This document shows positions 22,749 through 31,940 of a stretch of 47,374 nt of DNA, in pieces; position 1 is the stretch's first letter, and the number at the start of each line of letters is the position of its first letter. Origin of the DNA: Sphingobacteriales bacterium. GTDB taxonomy: Bacteria > Bacteroidota > Bacteroidia > Chitinophagales > Chitinophagaceae. The notes beneath the pieces were generated by a model that had not been told where the DNA came from, ran no database searches, and saw nothing but the letters and a program-made list of their open reading frames with translations. The stretch is taken from assembly GCA_016219985.1 (NCBI GenBank), contig JACRJO010000038.1:1-47374 (forward strand). Direction: 5' to 3'. A program made the translations under genes and the position numbers.

Positions 22749-23615
22749 ATGGCAAGGCAACTATTTCTGATCATGCTGTTTCTTTCCGGCATTGCTTTAC
22801 CGGCGCAGGACATCAACGGGATATGGAAAGGGAAACTGGTGATGGCTCCCAGCGGTTGTTTTCCCGTATACAATATCGAACTGCAGTTGCAGGTGGCCGG
22901 GTCGAGGATCACCGGTACGGCCTATCACTTCTCCGATTCCCTGAACTATGTCAGGGAAAATTTTGAAGGCACCTATAACCGGGACAGCAATCTCATTATC
23001 ATAAAAGAAATCGGCATCGTTACGTTCAGGATAAAAGAGGATTGCGTGCCCTGTATTAAAACATACAACCTGACCTTTCACAAGGGAGGCGGCAATGTGG
23101 TGACGGAGGAACAGTTGCGGGGTACCTGGTCCACTCCCACCGGTAAAGCCATTGACGGGAAAACGATCTGCGAACCCGGTACGATCGTGCTGAACCGGTT
23201 TGACAAAGCCACATTCAAACCTGAACTGAAATTACCGCCCTCGCTGACCAAACGGAAAGCGGAACTGGTAAAAGAAATAAAAGTGGATACGGGTACGATC
23301 AAGATTGAATTTTTTGATAACGGGCAGATTGACGGCGATACCGTTTCTGTTTATGTAAATAATATGCCGGTGGTGTCCTACCAGATGCTGAAGACCCAAC
23401 CCATCCGTATTAATGTCCGCGTGGACCAGCGAAGAACACTGCAGGAAGTAATCATGGTGGGCGAAAACCTCGGCTCCATTCCTCCCAATACCGCCCTGAT
23501 GATTGTGACGGCCGGAACCAAACGTTACCAGCTTTATCTGACCTCCGATGAACAAAAAAATGCCATGGTACGATTTATATATGAGAAGCCGTCCACGCCG
23601 GTAAAATCACAATAA
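22749..23615 (+). CDS. Secreted two-domain protein, paralogue 2 (no linker)
   Basis: 288 residues: signal peptide (MARQLFLIMLFLSGIALPAQ), the same DINGIWKGKL start, a Cys-containing lipocalin-like domain, and the C-terminal domain with IEFFDNGQIDGDTVSVYV and ENLGSIPPNTALMIV. It aligns with the upstream gene along its whole length except for the missing linker, so it is a tandem duplicate. The 89-base gap has no clear terminator, and the two may be co-transcribed. Function unknown. Confidence 0.8.
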   Translation: MARQLFLIMLFLSGIALPAQDINGIWKGKLVMAPSGCFPVYNIELQLQVAGSRITGTAYHFSDSLNYVRENFEGTYNRDSNLIIIKEIGIVTFRIKEDCVPCIKTYNLTFHKGGGNVVTEEQLRGTWSTPTGKAIDGKTICEPGTIVLNRFDKATFKPELKLPPSLTKRKAELVKEIKVDTGTIKIEFFDNGQIDGDTVSVYVNNMPVVSYQMLKTQPIRINVRVDQRRTLQEVIMVGENLGSIPPNTALMIVTAGTKRYQLYLTSDEQKNAMVRFIYEKPSTPVKSQ

Positions 23616-23723
23616 TTTCACACAGCTTCCCGCAATGCTGCGTTATCTATAAGTTTTTATCTTCATTTAATAATTGAATACGCTTAAAAAAACAAAGATC
23701 AGCAGCGATACTGACGATAATAG

Positions 23724-23754
23724 TTTGCCGGGTGATGTGCAATACCTACATTTA
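23724..23754 (+). promoter_or_regulatory. Promoter-like TTTG-N19-TACATTTA of a candidate short RNA
   Basis: TTTG (23724-23727) and TACATTTA (23747-23754) are separated by exactly 19 bases; only the last base departs from TAnnTTTG. Transcription would begin near 23761. Confidence 0.5.
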
Positions 23755-23760
23755 CCATGA

Positions 23761-23823
23761 AAACAATTTTTAAATCCTCAATTTTTTGACACAGGAGAGC
23801 TCCGTACCAACGGGGCTTTTTTG
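23761..23823 (+). ncRNA. Candidate small RNA with its own promoter and terminator
   Basis: About 63 bases between a promoter-like pair (23724-23754) and an intrinsic terminator whose stem AGCTCCGT (23798-23805) pairs with ACGGGGCT (23810-23817) before TTTTTTG. The only reading frame inside, ATG at 23757, gives 10 residues (MKTIFKSSIF) and stops, so the unit is more likely a non-coding RNA or a decayed gene start. It lies between convergent genes and opposes the 3' end of the TonB-receptor transcript. Novel and unproven. Confidence 0.4.
23798..23823 (+). terminator. Intrinsic terminator before the TonB-receptor 3' end
   Basis: An 8-bp stem (one T-G pair) with loop ACCA and the run TTTTTTG on the plus strand. 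It could end either the small RNA or read-through from the gene that stops at 23615. Confidence 0.8.
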
Positions 23824-23833
23824 TTGGGGGCCA

Positions 23834-26203
23834 TCAGAATTTAAAATTCCAGGTAACAGCGGGTAAGACCGGGAAGAGGGAGACCTGTTTGGTTTCCACT
23901 TTCAGGTCGTTGGTAAGGATACTTCCTTCCTGGTCGAAATACAGGAAATAAGGATTGAGCCGGCTGTACACATTATAAATACTGAATACCCAGTAGCTGC
24001 TGATCCTTCTTTTCTTTTTCGCGACAGGTGTATACGTGGCGGAAAAATCAAGGCGGTGATAGGCTTTCATCCGGTACTGGTTCAGCCGGCTGTATTCCTG
24101 TGTCAATACGCCATTGATGATATAGAATCGCTCCGGCAGGGTGATGGCATTCCCGCTGCCGTATACAAATACAGCGCCCAGCTTCCATTTTTTACTGACC
24201 TCGTAATTGCTGACTACAGACAGGTCATGCCGCCGGTCGTACCGTGCCGGAAATTTTTCTCCCTCATTCAACTGCGGGAATTTTCGCCAGGTCCGGGAAA
24301 GGGTATAACCGATCCAGCCGGTTAGTTTGCCCTTCAGTTTATTGACCAGTATTTCAGCCCCGTAACTCCATCCCTTCCCAAACACGAATTCTCCCTCGGG
24401 ATCGGCCAGCGATGGCGTATATCCTTCTTTGTATTCAACCTGGTTCCGCATATCCTTATAATACACTTCAAGGGAGGTCTCGTAATTGTTATCGGCAAAA
24501 TTGCGGAAATAGCCGGCCGAATACAACCAGCTCAACTGCGGCTTCACGATATAGGTGCTGGGCACCCAGAGATCGGTGGGTAAAGTGGTGCCCGCGTTGG
24601 TCACGAGGTGGATGTACTGGTAATTGCGGGTAATGGCTGCTTTAATGGATGTTTCATTATTGATCGCATACCGCAGGGTAATCCGGGGTTCCAGTCCCCC
24701 ATAACTCTTTACCGGTTCAAAAATTTTATAGCGGGCGCTGTCGGTTTTATTGCAATCCGCGTCACGGGTATATTTGGTGTAGGGACCCGTCTGCGTGAAG
24801 CGGCTCCAGCGCAGCCCGTAATTGACCTTCCATTTCTCCCCGATCTCCCAGTCATCCTGCAGGTAGAGGGCCATTTCCGCCGCGTATTTTGAACCCTCGT
24901 TATTGGGGCTAAACAGCATGGAATCCTGCCGTCCCGTAACTACATTGGGAATAAATTTATGCCAGGTCAGCAGTCCCCCGAATTTTAGTTTGTGCGCGGG
25001 GAGCGGGTAATAATCCAGGTCGGTCTTCAGGGTGGCATCGCGGATCCCCGAGTAAAGCCCGATTTCAAAATTCTCCTGGGAGGCGGCGAATTTAAAATGA
25101 TAATCGTTGTACACGGCCGTGGTATTGGCAAAGAGCCGGCGGTTAAATACATGGTTCCAGCGCAGCGTGGCCGTTGAATTGCCCCAGGGAATATTGGTTT
25201 TGAAGGAACGCTTCGAATTATTAAAGTTGAAAACATCTCTCCCAAAATAACCGCTCGCATAGAGCCGGTCTTTTTCTGAAAAACGGTAATTCACCTTGGC
25301 ATTCATATCATAGAAATAATAGCCCGAACCATAGAAGCTGCTGCTCTTTTTGATAAAGGGTTTGATCAGCCCGTCAATATAAGTCCGGCGGCCCGACAGG
25401 ATAAACGATGCTTTTTCTTTTTTCAGGGGACCCTGTACCGAAAAGCGGGAAGCGATCAGGCCAATGCCTCCCTCCGCCTGGAATTTATTGATATTGCCTT
25501 CCTTCATGGAAACGTCCAGTACGGACGAAAGCCTTCCCCCGTACTGGGCCGGCATCCCTCCCTTGATCAGCGATACGTTCTTGATGGCGTCGCCATTGAA
25601 GATGGAAAAAAAGCCAAAGAGATGCCCGGTATTATACACCACGGCATCATCCAGCATGATCAGGTTCTGGTCGGGGCCGCCTCCCCGTACATAGAAACCG
25701 GCATTCCCCTCCCCCGCGCTTTGCACCCCCGGCAATAACTGGATCGCTTTCAGGATATCCACTTCTCCCATAAAAGCCGGAATGGCCCTCACCTGGTTCA
25801 TTGATAAATCAATTTTTCCCATCTGGGCATTTTTTACATTGCCGTCCCTGCGTTTGCTGTACACGATTACTTCACGGATGGAAGCGGTCTTGGAAAGAAG
25901 ATCAAAATTATAGGACTGGTTGCTGCGGAGACCGATGGTGGCAGAACGGCCCTGGTACGATACGTGCGAGACCTCGATGGTATATTCTCCCTGCTCAAGC
26001 GTAAGGGCATAAAAACCATACTGGTTACTGGTGACTGATTTATTCTGACCTTTTACCGAAACGGTGGCCCCGATGACCGATTCCCCGGATAAACTGTCTT
26101 TCACGTAGCCATTTAGCGTAAACCGGGTTTGGGCATAACCGGCCTGTGTACTTCCAAGCCAAAACAGCAGCGCCCAACAAATTTTCATAGCGTTAATCCT
26201 CAT
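23834..26203 (-). CDS. TonB-dependent outer-membrane receptor
   Basis: 789 residues. Signal peptide, then a carboxypeptidase-regulatory-like beta-sandwich (about 27-110, FTLNGYVKDSLSGESVIGATV region), a plug domain (about 120-230, YVRGGGPDQNLIMLDD) and a beta-barrel to the C-terminal aromatic VTWNFKF. Ligand unknown: there is no SusD-like lipoprotein, so it is FecA-like in arrangement rather than a Sus pair. The first ATG is at 26203; an internal ATG at 26188 (MKICWALLF) preceded by AGGA is an alternative that gives a cleaner signal peptide. It follows the membrane gene at 26205 with a 1-base gap, so the two form an operon. Confidence 0.93.
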   Translation of the reverse strand: MRINAMKICWALLFWLGSTQAGYAQTRFTLNGYVKDSLSGESVIGATVSVKGQNKSVTSNQYGFYALTLEQGEYTIEVSHVSYQGRSATIGLRSNQSYNFDLLSKTASIREVIVYSKRRDGNVKNAQMGKIDLSMNQVRAIPAFMGEVDILKAIQLLPGVQSAGEGNAGFYVRGGGPDQNLIMLDDAVVYNTGHLFGFFSIFNGDAIKNVSLIKGGMPAQYGGRLSSVLDVSMKEGNINKFQAEGGIGLIASRFSVQGPLKKEKASFILSGRRTYIDGLIKPFIKKSSSFYGSGYYFYDMNAKVNYRFSEKDRLYASGYFGRDVFNFNNSKRSFKTNIPWGNSTATLRWNHVFNRRLFANTTAVYNDYHFKFAASQENFEIGLYSGIRDATLKTDLDYYPLPAHKLKFGGLLTWHKFIPNVVTGRQDSMLFSPNNEGSKYAAEMALYLQDDWEIGEKWKVNYGLRWSRFTQTGPYTKYTRDADCNKTDSARYKIFEPVKSYGGLEPRITLRYAINNETSIKAAITRNYQYIHLVTNAGTTLPTDLWVPSTYIVKPQLSWLYSAGYFRNFADNNYETSLEVYYKDMRNQVEYKEGYTPSLADPEGEFVFGKGWSYGAEILVNKLKGKLTGWIGYTLSRTWRKFPQLNEGEKFPARYDRRHDLSVVSNYEVSKKWKLGAVFVYGSGNAITLPERFYIINGVLTQEYSRLNQYRMKAYHRLDFSATYTPVAKKKRRISSYWVFSIYNVYSRLNPYFLYFDQEGSILTNDLKVETKQVSLFPVLPAVTWNFKF

Positions 26204-26204
26204 A

Positions 26205-26897
26205 TTATTTCTCGTTGGTTGACAAACGGCGGCCCTGGCCGTTTATGATTTCAATGATTTTATTACCGGGCTGATCATAGGGCCCTTTTTTATCCGGATC
26301 AGCGGACAGCCAGTAACCGGGATGACCCGGGCCAAAGGCAGCGGCTGACTGAAGCCAGTACAGTTGTTTGCGTGTAAACCCCGTCGCCTGAAGGATGGCC
26401 CGGAACTCACCGGACAATATATTCAGGGAAGCTTTTTTTTCAGCCAGGTCCGGGTCTGCAATAATGGCCGCCAGTTCTGATTCGATATTTCCCAGTGAAC
26501 GGTCAACGGAATCATACAACAGGGTATCCCGTAACAGTTCTTCTATATCGAGGGACTTTATTAATTCCAGCATCTGCCGGCCACTTTCTTCCATATTGAC
26601 CGGGATATCGCGGGCTGCATCTTCCACGAGCAGGGAATAAACATCCACCAGGCTGTCCAGCGAAAGAGAGAGTTTGTCACTGGCGCTGATGACAGGATGA
26701 TTGCCCCCGGCCGGCTTAACATCCCCGTCCCCGACGGGATAATAAAAATGAAGCAGGGCGGCCAGCAGGATCAGTATCCCGGCAGCGGCGATCCAGGGGT
26801 GCAGCCGGCGGGATCTGTATAGCGTAAACCGCAGGACGAGCAGGAGCAGCCCGATGCCGGAAAGTCCATAGAAAAGGAATGTAAGGAATGACCGCAA
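26205..26897 (-). CDS. Hypothetical membrane protein co-transcribed with the TonB receptor
   Basis: About 230 residues from the chosen TTG start. Two hydrophobic helices (FLTFLFYGLSGIGLLLLVL and WIAAAGILILLAALLHFYY) are followed by a soluble, acidic, helical domain of about 150 residues. The frame is open up to GTG 26936, but an exact TATCTTTG promoter box at 26912-26919 lies inside that extension, so the first usable start after it is TTG 26897. Family not recognised. Direct coupling to the TonB receptor suggests an accessory or energising role, which is inference only. Confidence 0.6.
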   Translation of the reverse strand: MRSFLTFLFYGLSGIGLLLLVLRFTLYRSRRLHPWIAAAGILILLAALLHFYYPVGDGDVKPAGGNHPVISASDKLSLSLDSLVDVYSLLVEDAARDIPVNMEESGRQMLELIKSLDIEELLRDTLLYDSVDRSLGNIESELAAIIADPDLAEKKASLNILSGEFRAILQATGFTRKQLYWLQSAAAFGPGHPGYWLSADPDKKGPYDQPGNKIIEIINGQGRRLSTNEK

Positions 26898-26911
26898 GGA
26901 TAAAATTTTAG

Positions 26912-26919
26912 CAAAGATA
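26912..26919 (-). promoter_or_regulatory. -7 box of the TonB-receptor operon (TATCTTTG)
   Basis: Exact TAnnTTTG match on the minus strand, 14 bases upstream of TTG 26897. It lies back to back with the ABC-F promoter at 26949-26956, so the two -33 regions overlap. Confidence 0.55.
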
Positions 26920-26948
26920 AATGCAGCTGACCGCACGGCCGAATACGT

Positions 26949-26956
26949 TATTTTTG
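26949..26956 (+). promoter_or_regulatory. -7 box of the ABC-F gene (TATTTTTG)
   Basis: Exact TAnnTTTG match, 20 bases before the ATG at 26977. It is divergent from the TonB-receptor operon promoter. Confidence 0.55.
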
Positions 26957-26976
26957 CAACCTGTTAAATTTTTTTT

Positions 26977-28941
26977 ATGCTGGCAGGACTGCAAAATGTG
27001 ACTTTTGAATTTGGTGCAAGGACGATCGTGGAAGACGCGACCTGGCATATACAGCCGGGGGAACGGATCGGGCTGATCGGCTACAACGGAACGGGGAAAT
27101 CCACCCTCTTAAAATTATTAGTGGGCGAATACCTGCCCTCCGGGGGAACGGTGGAAAGAAGCCGGGGCACTTCGATCGGTTATCTCCACCAGGACCTGCT
27201 GAGTTTTGATACCCAGGATTCCATCCTGCAGGTGGCCCTCGGCGCTTTTGAAAGGGTGCTGCAGCTGGAAAAAGAGATCGAGGAACTGGGACATGAACTG
27301 GAACGGACGGGTGATGAGAAAACCCTGCACGAGTACAGTGATAAATTGCATGAACTGGAAACCCTGGACGGGTACAATATTCATCATAAAACGGAAGAAG
27401 TACTGCAGGGACTGGGTTTCGCCAATGCGGACCTGCAGCGTCCTTATAAAGAATTCAGCGGGGGCTGGCGGATGAGGGTATTGCTTGCCAAGATGATCCT
27501 CCAGCAACCGGATCTACTATTACTGGATGAGCCCACCAACCACCTCGACCTGCCTTCTATTGAATGGCTGGAAAAATACCTGCTGCATTACCAGGGTTCG
27601 GTGGTGATCGTCAGTCACGATAAATATTTCCTGAACCGGATGGTGACCAAGATCGTGGAAGTGTACCAGCAGCAGCTGCATATCTATACCGGCAACTATG
27701 ATTATTATGAAAAGGAAAAAGCCATCCGGGTGGAAATGCAGCAGAAGGCTTACGAGAACCAGCAGGATTATATCCGGCAGAATGAACGGCTGGTGGAACG
27801 CTTCCGGGCCAAGGCCAGCAAGGCCGCCATGGCCCAGAGCATCATGAAGAAACTGGATAAACTGGAACGGATTGAAGAAGCGGAGATCGAACGGCCCAAT
27901 ATCCGGATCAATTTCCGGGTGGATAAAACCCCGGGGAAAGTGCTGGTGGAACTGAAAAATGTGTCAAAGGCCTTTGGCGATAATGTGATCATCGAAAACA
28001 GTTCCCTTGAAATCGACCGGGGGGACAAGATCGCCCTGATCGGCGCCAACGGGAAAGGAAAGTCAACCCTGCTGCGGATCATTGCCGGGGTGGAGCATTT
28101 CAGTAAAGGAGAACGGAAATGGGGACATAACGTGGAAGAGAGTTTCTATGCCCAGCACCAGCTGGAAGCCCTTCATCTCAACAATACCATCCTCGATGAA
28201 ATGAAAGAATGCGGCAGCCAGATGACCGAGCTCGAACTGCGCGGTTTACTCGGTTGTTTTTTATTCAGCGGGGATGATGCTGATAAAAAAATCAAGATAC
28301 TGAGCGGGGGCGAAAAAGCCCGGGTGGCCCTGGCAAAAGTCATTGTGAGCAAGGCCAATTTCCTGATGCTCGATGAGCCCACCAACCACCTCGACATGCA
28401 CAGTTGCGACCTGCTGATCGATTCGCTGAATAAATACCAGGGCAGCATCATCCTGGTCAGCCATGACCGGTATTTTGTGGCGAAGACGGCGAATAAAATC
28501 TGGGAGATCGTGGATCACCAGATCAAGGAATTCAAGGGGGGCTATGAAGAATGGGTGGCCTGGAAGGAACGGATGGCCAAACAGGAAGCAGATAATAAAA
28601 AACAGGAAAAAAATACAGAACCGGCAAAACCGGCGGAAGTCAAACAATCAAAACCCGCTCCCGCCCCGGTGAAACAGGCACCCGGCGCCGCGATAGACAA
28701 GGATAAGAAAAAGGAATTGCAGCGGGTGCAACGGCAGTTTCAGCAAACCGAAGAACAGATCGCCAAACTGGATAGCCGGAAAGCGGAACTGGAAGCATCG
28801 CTTGCGGATCCGGCCACCTATTCCGATAAAACAAAATTCATTGCGGCGGAAACGGCTTATAAAAAAGCCGGGGAAGAACTGACCCTGCTAACCCGCCAGT
28901 ACGAGCAGCTTTTTGAAAAGATCATGGAGCTGGAAGGCTGA
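26977..28941 (+). CDS. ABC-F family ATPase (ribosome-associated)
   Basis: 654 residues, two ABC domains and no membrane segments. First Walker A GYNGTGKST at 35-43 with signature SGGWRMR near 160 and LLLLDEPTNHLD near 177; second Walker A GANGKGKST near 355 with SGGEKAR near 442 and MLDEPTNHLD. A basic linker between the domains, a Pro/Ala/Lys-rich stretch (about 545-570) and a C-terminal coiled coil (about 575-650) give the Uup-like layout. ABC-F proteins act on the ribosomal E site to relieve stalls; some give antibiotic resistance, but nothing here points to that. Monocistronic. Confidence 0.92.
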   Translation: MLAGLQNVTFEFGARTIVEDATWHIQPGERIGLIGYNGTGKSTLLKLLVGEYLPSGGTVERSRGTSIGYLHQDLLSFDTQDSILQVALGAFERVLQLEKEIEELGHELERTGDEKTLHEYSDKLHELETLDGYNIHHKTEEVLQGLGFANADLQRPYKEFSGGWRMRVLLAKMILQQPDLLLLDEPTNHLDLPSIEWLEKYLLHYQGSVVIVSHDKYFLNRMVTKIVEVYQQQLHIYTGNYDYYEKEKAIRVEMQQKAYENQQDYIRQNERLVERFRAKASKAAMAQSIMKKLDKLERIEEAEIERPNIRINFRVDKTPGKVLVELKNVSKAFGDNVIIENSSLEIDRGDKIALIGANGKGKSTLLRIIAGVEHFSKGERKWGHNVEESFYAQHQLEALHLNNTILDEMKECGSQMTELELRGLLGCFLFSGDDADKKIKILSGGEKARVALAKVIVSKANFLMLDEPTNHLDMHSCDLLIDSLNKYQGSIILVSHDRYFVAKTANKIWEIVDHQIKEFKGGYEEWVAWKERMAKQEADNKKQEKNTEPAKPAEVKQSKPAPAPVKQAPGAAIDKDKKKELQRVQRQFQQTEEQIAKLDSRKAELEASLADPATYSDKTKFIAAETAYKKAGEELTLLTRQYEQLFEKIMELEG

Positions 28942-29013
28942 ATACCCGGGTGAATAACTATTTTTTAAGAGACGCTGATTTTAGTGTAATTTTTAAACTA
29001 CAAATCAACGTGT

Positions 29014-30756
29014 ATGAAGTCACCCTTGCTTATTCTTGCATTGCTGGCTTTTATTACAGCCACCCTTGCGTTCACTTTACGTGAAAATAACCCTTCTCCA
29101 ACCGGCAATAGTACGCGTTTAGCCCATTATAATAAAGTGATCCGGTGCAGTCCGGACTGGGCAGCAGTTCGTGAATGGCTGGAAGAAGCGGATATCCCTC
29201 CCATACCCGGGGCCGGTTCGTATCAATGGAATATCAGCACAAGGAATGACAGTGCCCGGTTTTATTTTAACCAGGGCATTAACATGTATTATAGTTTTCA
29301 CATTATTGAGTCAATGGCTTCCTTTAAAAAGGCAGCCCGGTTTGATCCGGATTGTGCCATGCTGTATTGGGCGCAGGCGCTTGCTTATGGCCCGAATATT
29401 AATGATCTTGGGTATGCAGCTTCACCGGCAGCGCTGGAGGCAGTTCATAAAGCACAATCTTTATCGGCCGGGGCAACCAAACTGGAACAATTACTGATTG
29501 ACGCCATGACGGTGCGCTACACAGCGGATTCCGCTGATACAAACCGTAAACAACTGAATGAAGGATATACTTCAAAAATGGCAGCCTTGTATAAATTATT
29601 TCCCTCGCATGCGGAGGTGGCGGCACTTTATGCGGATGCCATGATGCTTGAGCACCCATGGGATATGTGGAATGTGAATGGCACCCCCAAGCCATGGACA
29701 CCCCGTATCCGTGAGGTACTTGAAAGGGCATTAATCACCACACCGGAAAACCCGGGGTTAAATCATTATTATATCCATGTGATGGAGCCCTCTCCTGAAG
29801 CGGCAAAAGCCCTGCCCAGCGCAGACCGGCTTGGAAAACTGACGCCCGGATTATCACATACGGTCCATATGCCATCCCATATCTACCTGCGTACCGGACA
29901 ATATGATAAAGGAGTATCGGTGAATGAAGCTGCTGTTAAAAATTACCGGCAGATCATTCCTTTATATGCCCCGGTAACCGGTGCTGATTTTCTGTATATC
30001 ATTCACAACCTGCACATGCAGGTGAACAATGCTATGATGGGTGGCCGTTCTGCACTATCAGCTCAGTCTTCCATTGACCTGGTCAACAGTATCCCCGCGG
30101 ATTACCTGGAAATTCCGGGTGCGATGGGTAACCTGGTGCAATATGTTTATATGACACCCGTTTTCTCGGATATCCGTTTCGGTAAATGGGACCATCTGCT
30201 CGAAATAAAAGAACCACCTTCGGCACAGGTGTACGGTCGTATTATCTGGCTGTTTGGAAGAGGCATGGCGCTGGCTCATCAGCAAAAATTTAATGAAGCT
30301 CGTGATGCACTGCTGAAAATAAAAGATTTGTCTGCTGATACAGTATTGATGATTCCATTCACTCCCTTTTCCCCGGCAATAGATGGGGTGCATATTGCTA
30401 TTGATTTACTCAGGGGGACTATTGCCTTTTTGGAAAATAATTATCAGGAAGCCCTTGAGGCTTTTCAGCAGGCGGTAAATACGGAGATGGGAATGGTGTA
30501 TAATGAACCCCGTGACTGGTTATTAAGCCCGCGGCATTACCTGGCAAATGCATATATCAGGGCCGGCCGTTTTACAGAAGCGGAAAAAACGCTGAACGAT
30601 GACCTGGCGGTTAATAACGAAAATGGATGGGCACTATTTGGTTATTGGCAGGTATTTAAGGCGCAGCATAAAACCAAAGCAGCCGTACAAATGAAAGCTC
30701 GTTATGAAAAAGCATTTGGTAAAGCCGATATAAAACTAAAGGGACCTGTTTTCTGA
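29014..30756 (+). CDS. Exported TPR-repeat protein
   Basis: 580 residues with an N-terminal hydrophobic signal (MKSPLLILALLAFITATLA). Helical repeats of TPR type follow: RFYFNQGINMYYSFHIIESMASFKKA near 90, and later pairs near 430-560 (EARDALLKIK, EALEAFQQAV, EAEKTLNDDL). A His-rich motif, HYYIHVMEPS to HTVHMPSHIYLRTG (about 250-295), is conserved in related Bacteroidota proteins as I recall, and could be a metal or ligand site. Function unknown. Its TGA stop abuts the stop of hutG on the other strand with no gap (TGATCA). Confidence 0.75.
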   Translation: MKSPLLILALLAFITATLAFTLRENNPSPTGNSTRLAHYNKVIRCSPDWAAVREWLEEADIPPIPGAGSYQWNISTRNDSARFYFNQGINMYYSFHIIESMASFKKAARFDPDCAMLYWAQALAYGPNINDLGYAASPAALEAVHKAQSLSAGATKLEQLLIDAMTVRYTADSADTNRKQLNEGYTSKMAALYKLFPSHAEVAALYADAMMLEHPWDMWNVNGTPKPWTPRIREVLERALITTPENPGLNHYYIHVMEPSPEAAKALPSADRLGKLTPGLSHTVHMPSHIYLRTGQYDKGVSVNEAAVKNYRQIIPLYAPVTGADFLYIIHNLHMQVNNAMMGGRSALSAQSSIDLVNSIPADYLEIPGAMGNLVQYVYMTPVFSDIRFGKWDHLLEIKEPPSAQVYGRIIWLFGRGMALAHQQKFNEARDALLKIKDLSADTVLMIPFTPFSPAIDGVHIAIDLLRGTIAFLENNYQEALEAFQQAVNTEMGMVYNEPRDWLLSPRHYLANAYIRAGRFTEAEKTLNDDLAVNNENGWALFGYWQVFKAQHKTKAAVQMKARYEKAFGKADIKLKGPVF

Positions 30757-31860
30757 TCAGGTCATTTGCGCTTTTACAAAATCACTCACGAGGTAACTGA
30801 CCAGTTTGCCGCTGCTGGCGTCCGTGCGCCCGTCATTCAGCCGGGTGGCTCCTTCACAGATATAGAGGTAGGCCGGTTTGGTATCTGCCGCGGCAAAGGA
30901 AACATATTGCCGGGCATGTACCGGGCTTACGCCAACGGGTGTCATGGCGCTGCTCAGCGTATGCTGGATGGAGTCCAGGTCCAGGTCGATACCGGTCATG
31001 CTGTCTTCCGTAAACCCGGTGGCATGGGCCACGGCCTGGAGAAAGGTTCGTTTATCATGCACAAAAATGTCCTCGAAGGTGATACAGTCGATAAAAGGAT
31101 TGTTCACGATATCCACCCAGCTGTTTTGGGGAATATAGTTTTCGTGAAGCCCGATCACACAGTATTTCTGCAGGTACCCGTCCTCCTCTGCATAGCGGAA
31201 GGCGTTGCCGCTATGTCTTCCTTCCAGGGGCCGGTAATCCGCATGGGCATCGAGGTTAATACAATTGATCTGGGCCAGGGGAATTTTGCCGGCTTTGTGC
31301 CAGCCCTTGGCGGCCCCTTTGATCAGGGGATAGGAATTATTATGGCCGCCCCCGATCACTACCGGTATTTTTTTTGCCGCGGTTATGATCTTCGCGAGTT
31401 GCTCCACTTCATCATCGATCGTATTCACGGCATGCCGGTAAGCTTCAATCCGTTCATCATCTCCCTTGGCGGTGGTATCGATCAGGTACTGGATATCGCC
31501 GAAATCAAAATGCCCGATGAGCAGGATCTCATTGCCGTCGAGGAAATCATTGCTCTGGATATTAAAAAAATGCTGGAGAAAAGGGATCCAGAGCGTATCC
31601 GTTCCCCCGATACCGTGGTTCCCCTTGGCGCCCAGGTCTTCGGGAATACCAAAAAGCACGTACCGGGCCGCGGAGCCTTCAATCGATTTTTCCAGTTCCG
31701 CCGCATCAAAGACCACATTCAGTCTTTCACCCAGCTTGGTTTCAAAACGGCGGATCCGGGTCAGCGATAAAATATCCTGCTTGTTATAGATCTTCAAATG
31801 CTGCATCGCATTGGGTTTCGGTTGCGCCTGCCTGATCTCCGGTTTGATTCCTTCTTCCAT
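30757..31860 (-). CDS. hutG: Formimidoylglutamase-like arginase-family hydrolase
   Basis: 367 residues of the arginase/agmatinase fold with a binuclear Mn site: IGGGHNNS, NLDAHADYR and GIDLDLDSIQ hold the expected His and Asp ligands. Its place directly after the FTCD gene suggests it hydrolyses N-formimidoyl-L-glutamate to glutamate and formamide in histidine breakdown. FTCD offers the alternative tetrahydrofolate route for the same intermediate, so both branches are encoded. Start ATG 31860, with MQHLKIYNK at 31806 an alternative. The FTCD gene ends 80 bases upstream on the same strand, with no terminator between. Confidence 0.82.
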   Translation of the reverse strand: MEEGIKPEIRQAQPKPNAMQHLKIYNKQDILSLTRIRRFETKLGERLNVVFDAAELEKSIEGSAARYVLFGIPEDLGAKGNHGIGGTDTLWIPFLQHFFNIQSNDFLDGNEILLIGHFDFGDIQYLIDTTAKGDDERIEAYRHAVNTIDDEVEQLAKIITAAKKIPVVIGGGHNNSYPLIKGAAKGWHKAGKIPLAQINCINLDAHADYRPLEGRHSGNAFRYAEEDGYLQKYCVIGLHENYIPQNSWVDIVNNPFIDCITFEDIFVHDKRTFLQAVAHATGFTEDSMTGIDLDLDSIQHTLSSAMTPVGVSPVHARQYVSFAAADTKPAYLYICEGATRLNDGRTDASSGKLVSYLVSDFVKAQMT

Positions 31861-31940
31861 AAAAAATTATTTACCTGTTTGAAAACCTGTCTGCCCTGTT
31901 CCCTGATGCAGATCGGTTTGTCTTTCTTTTACTCGTATTC

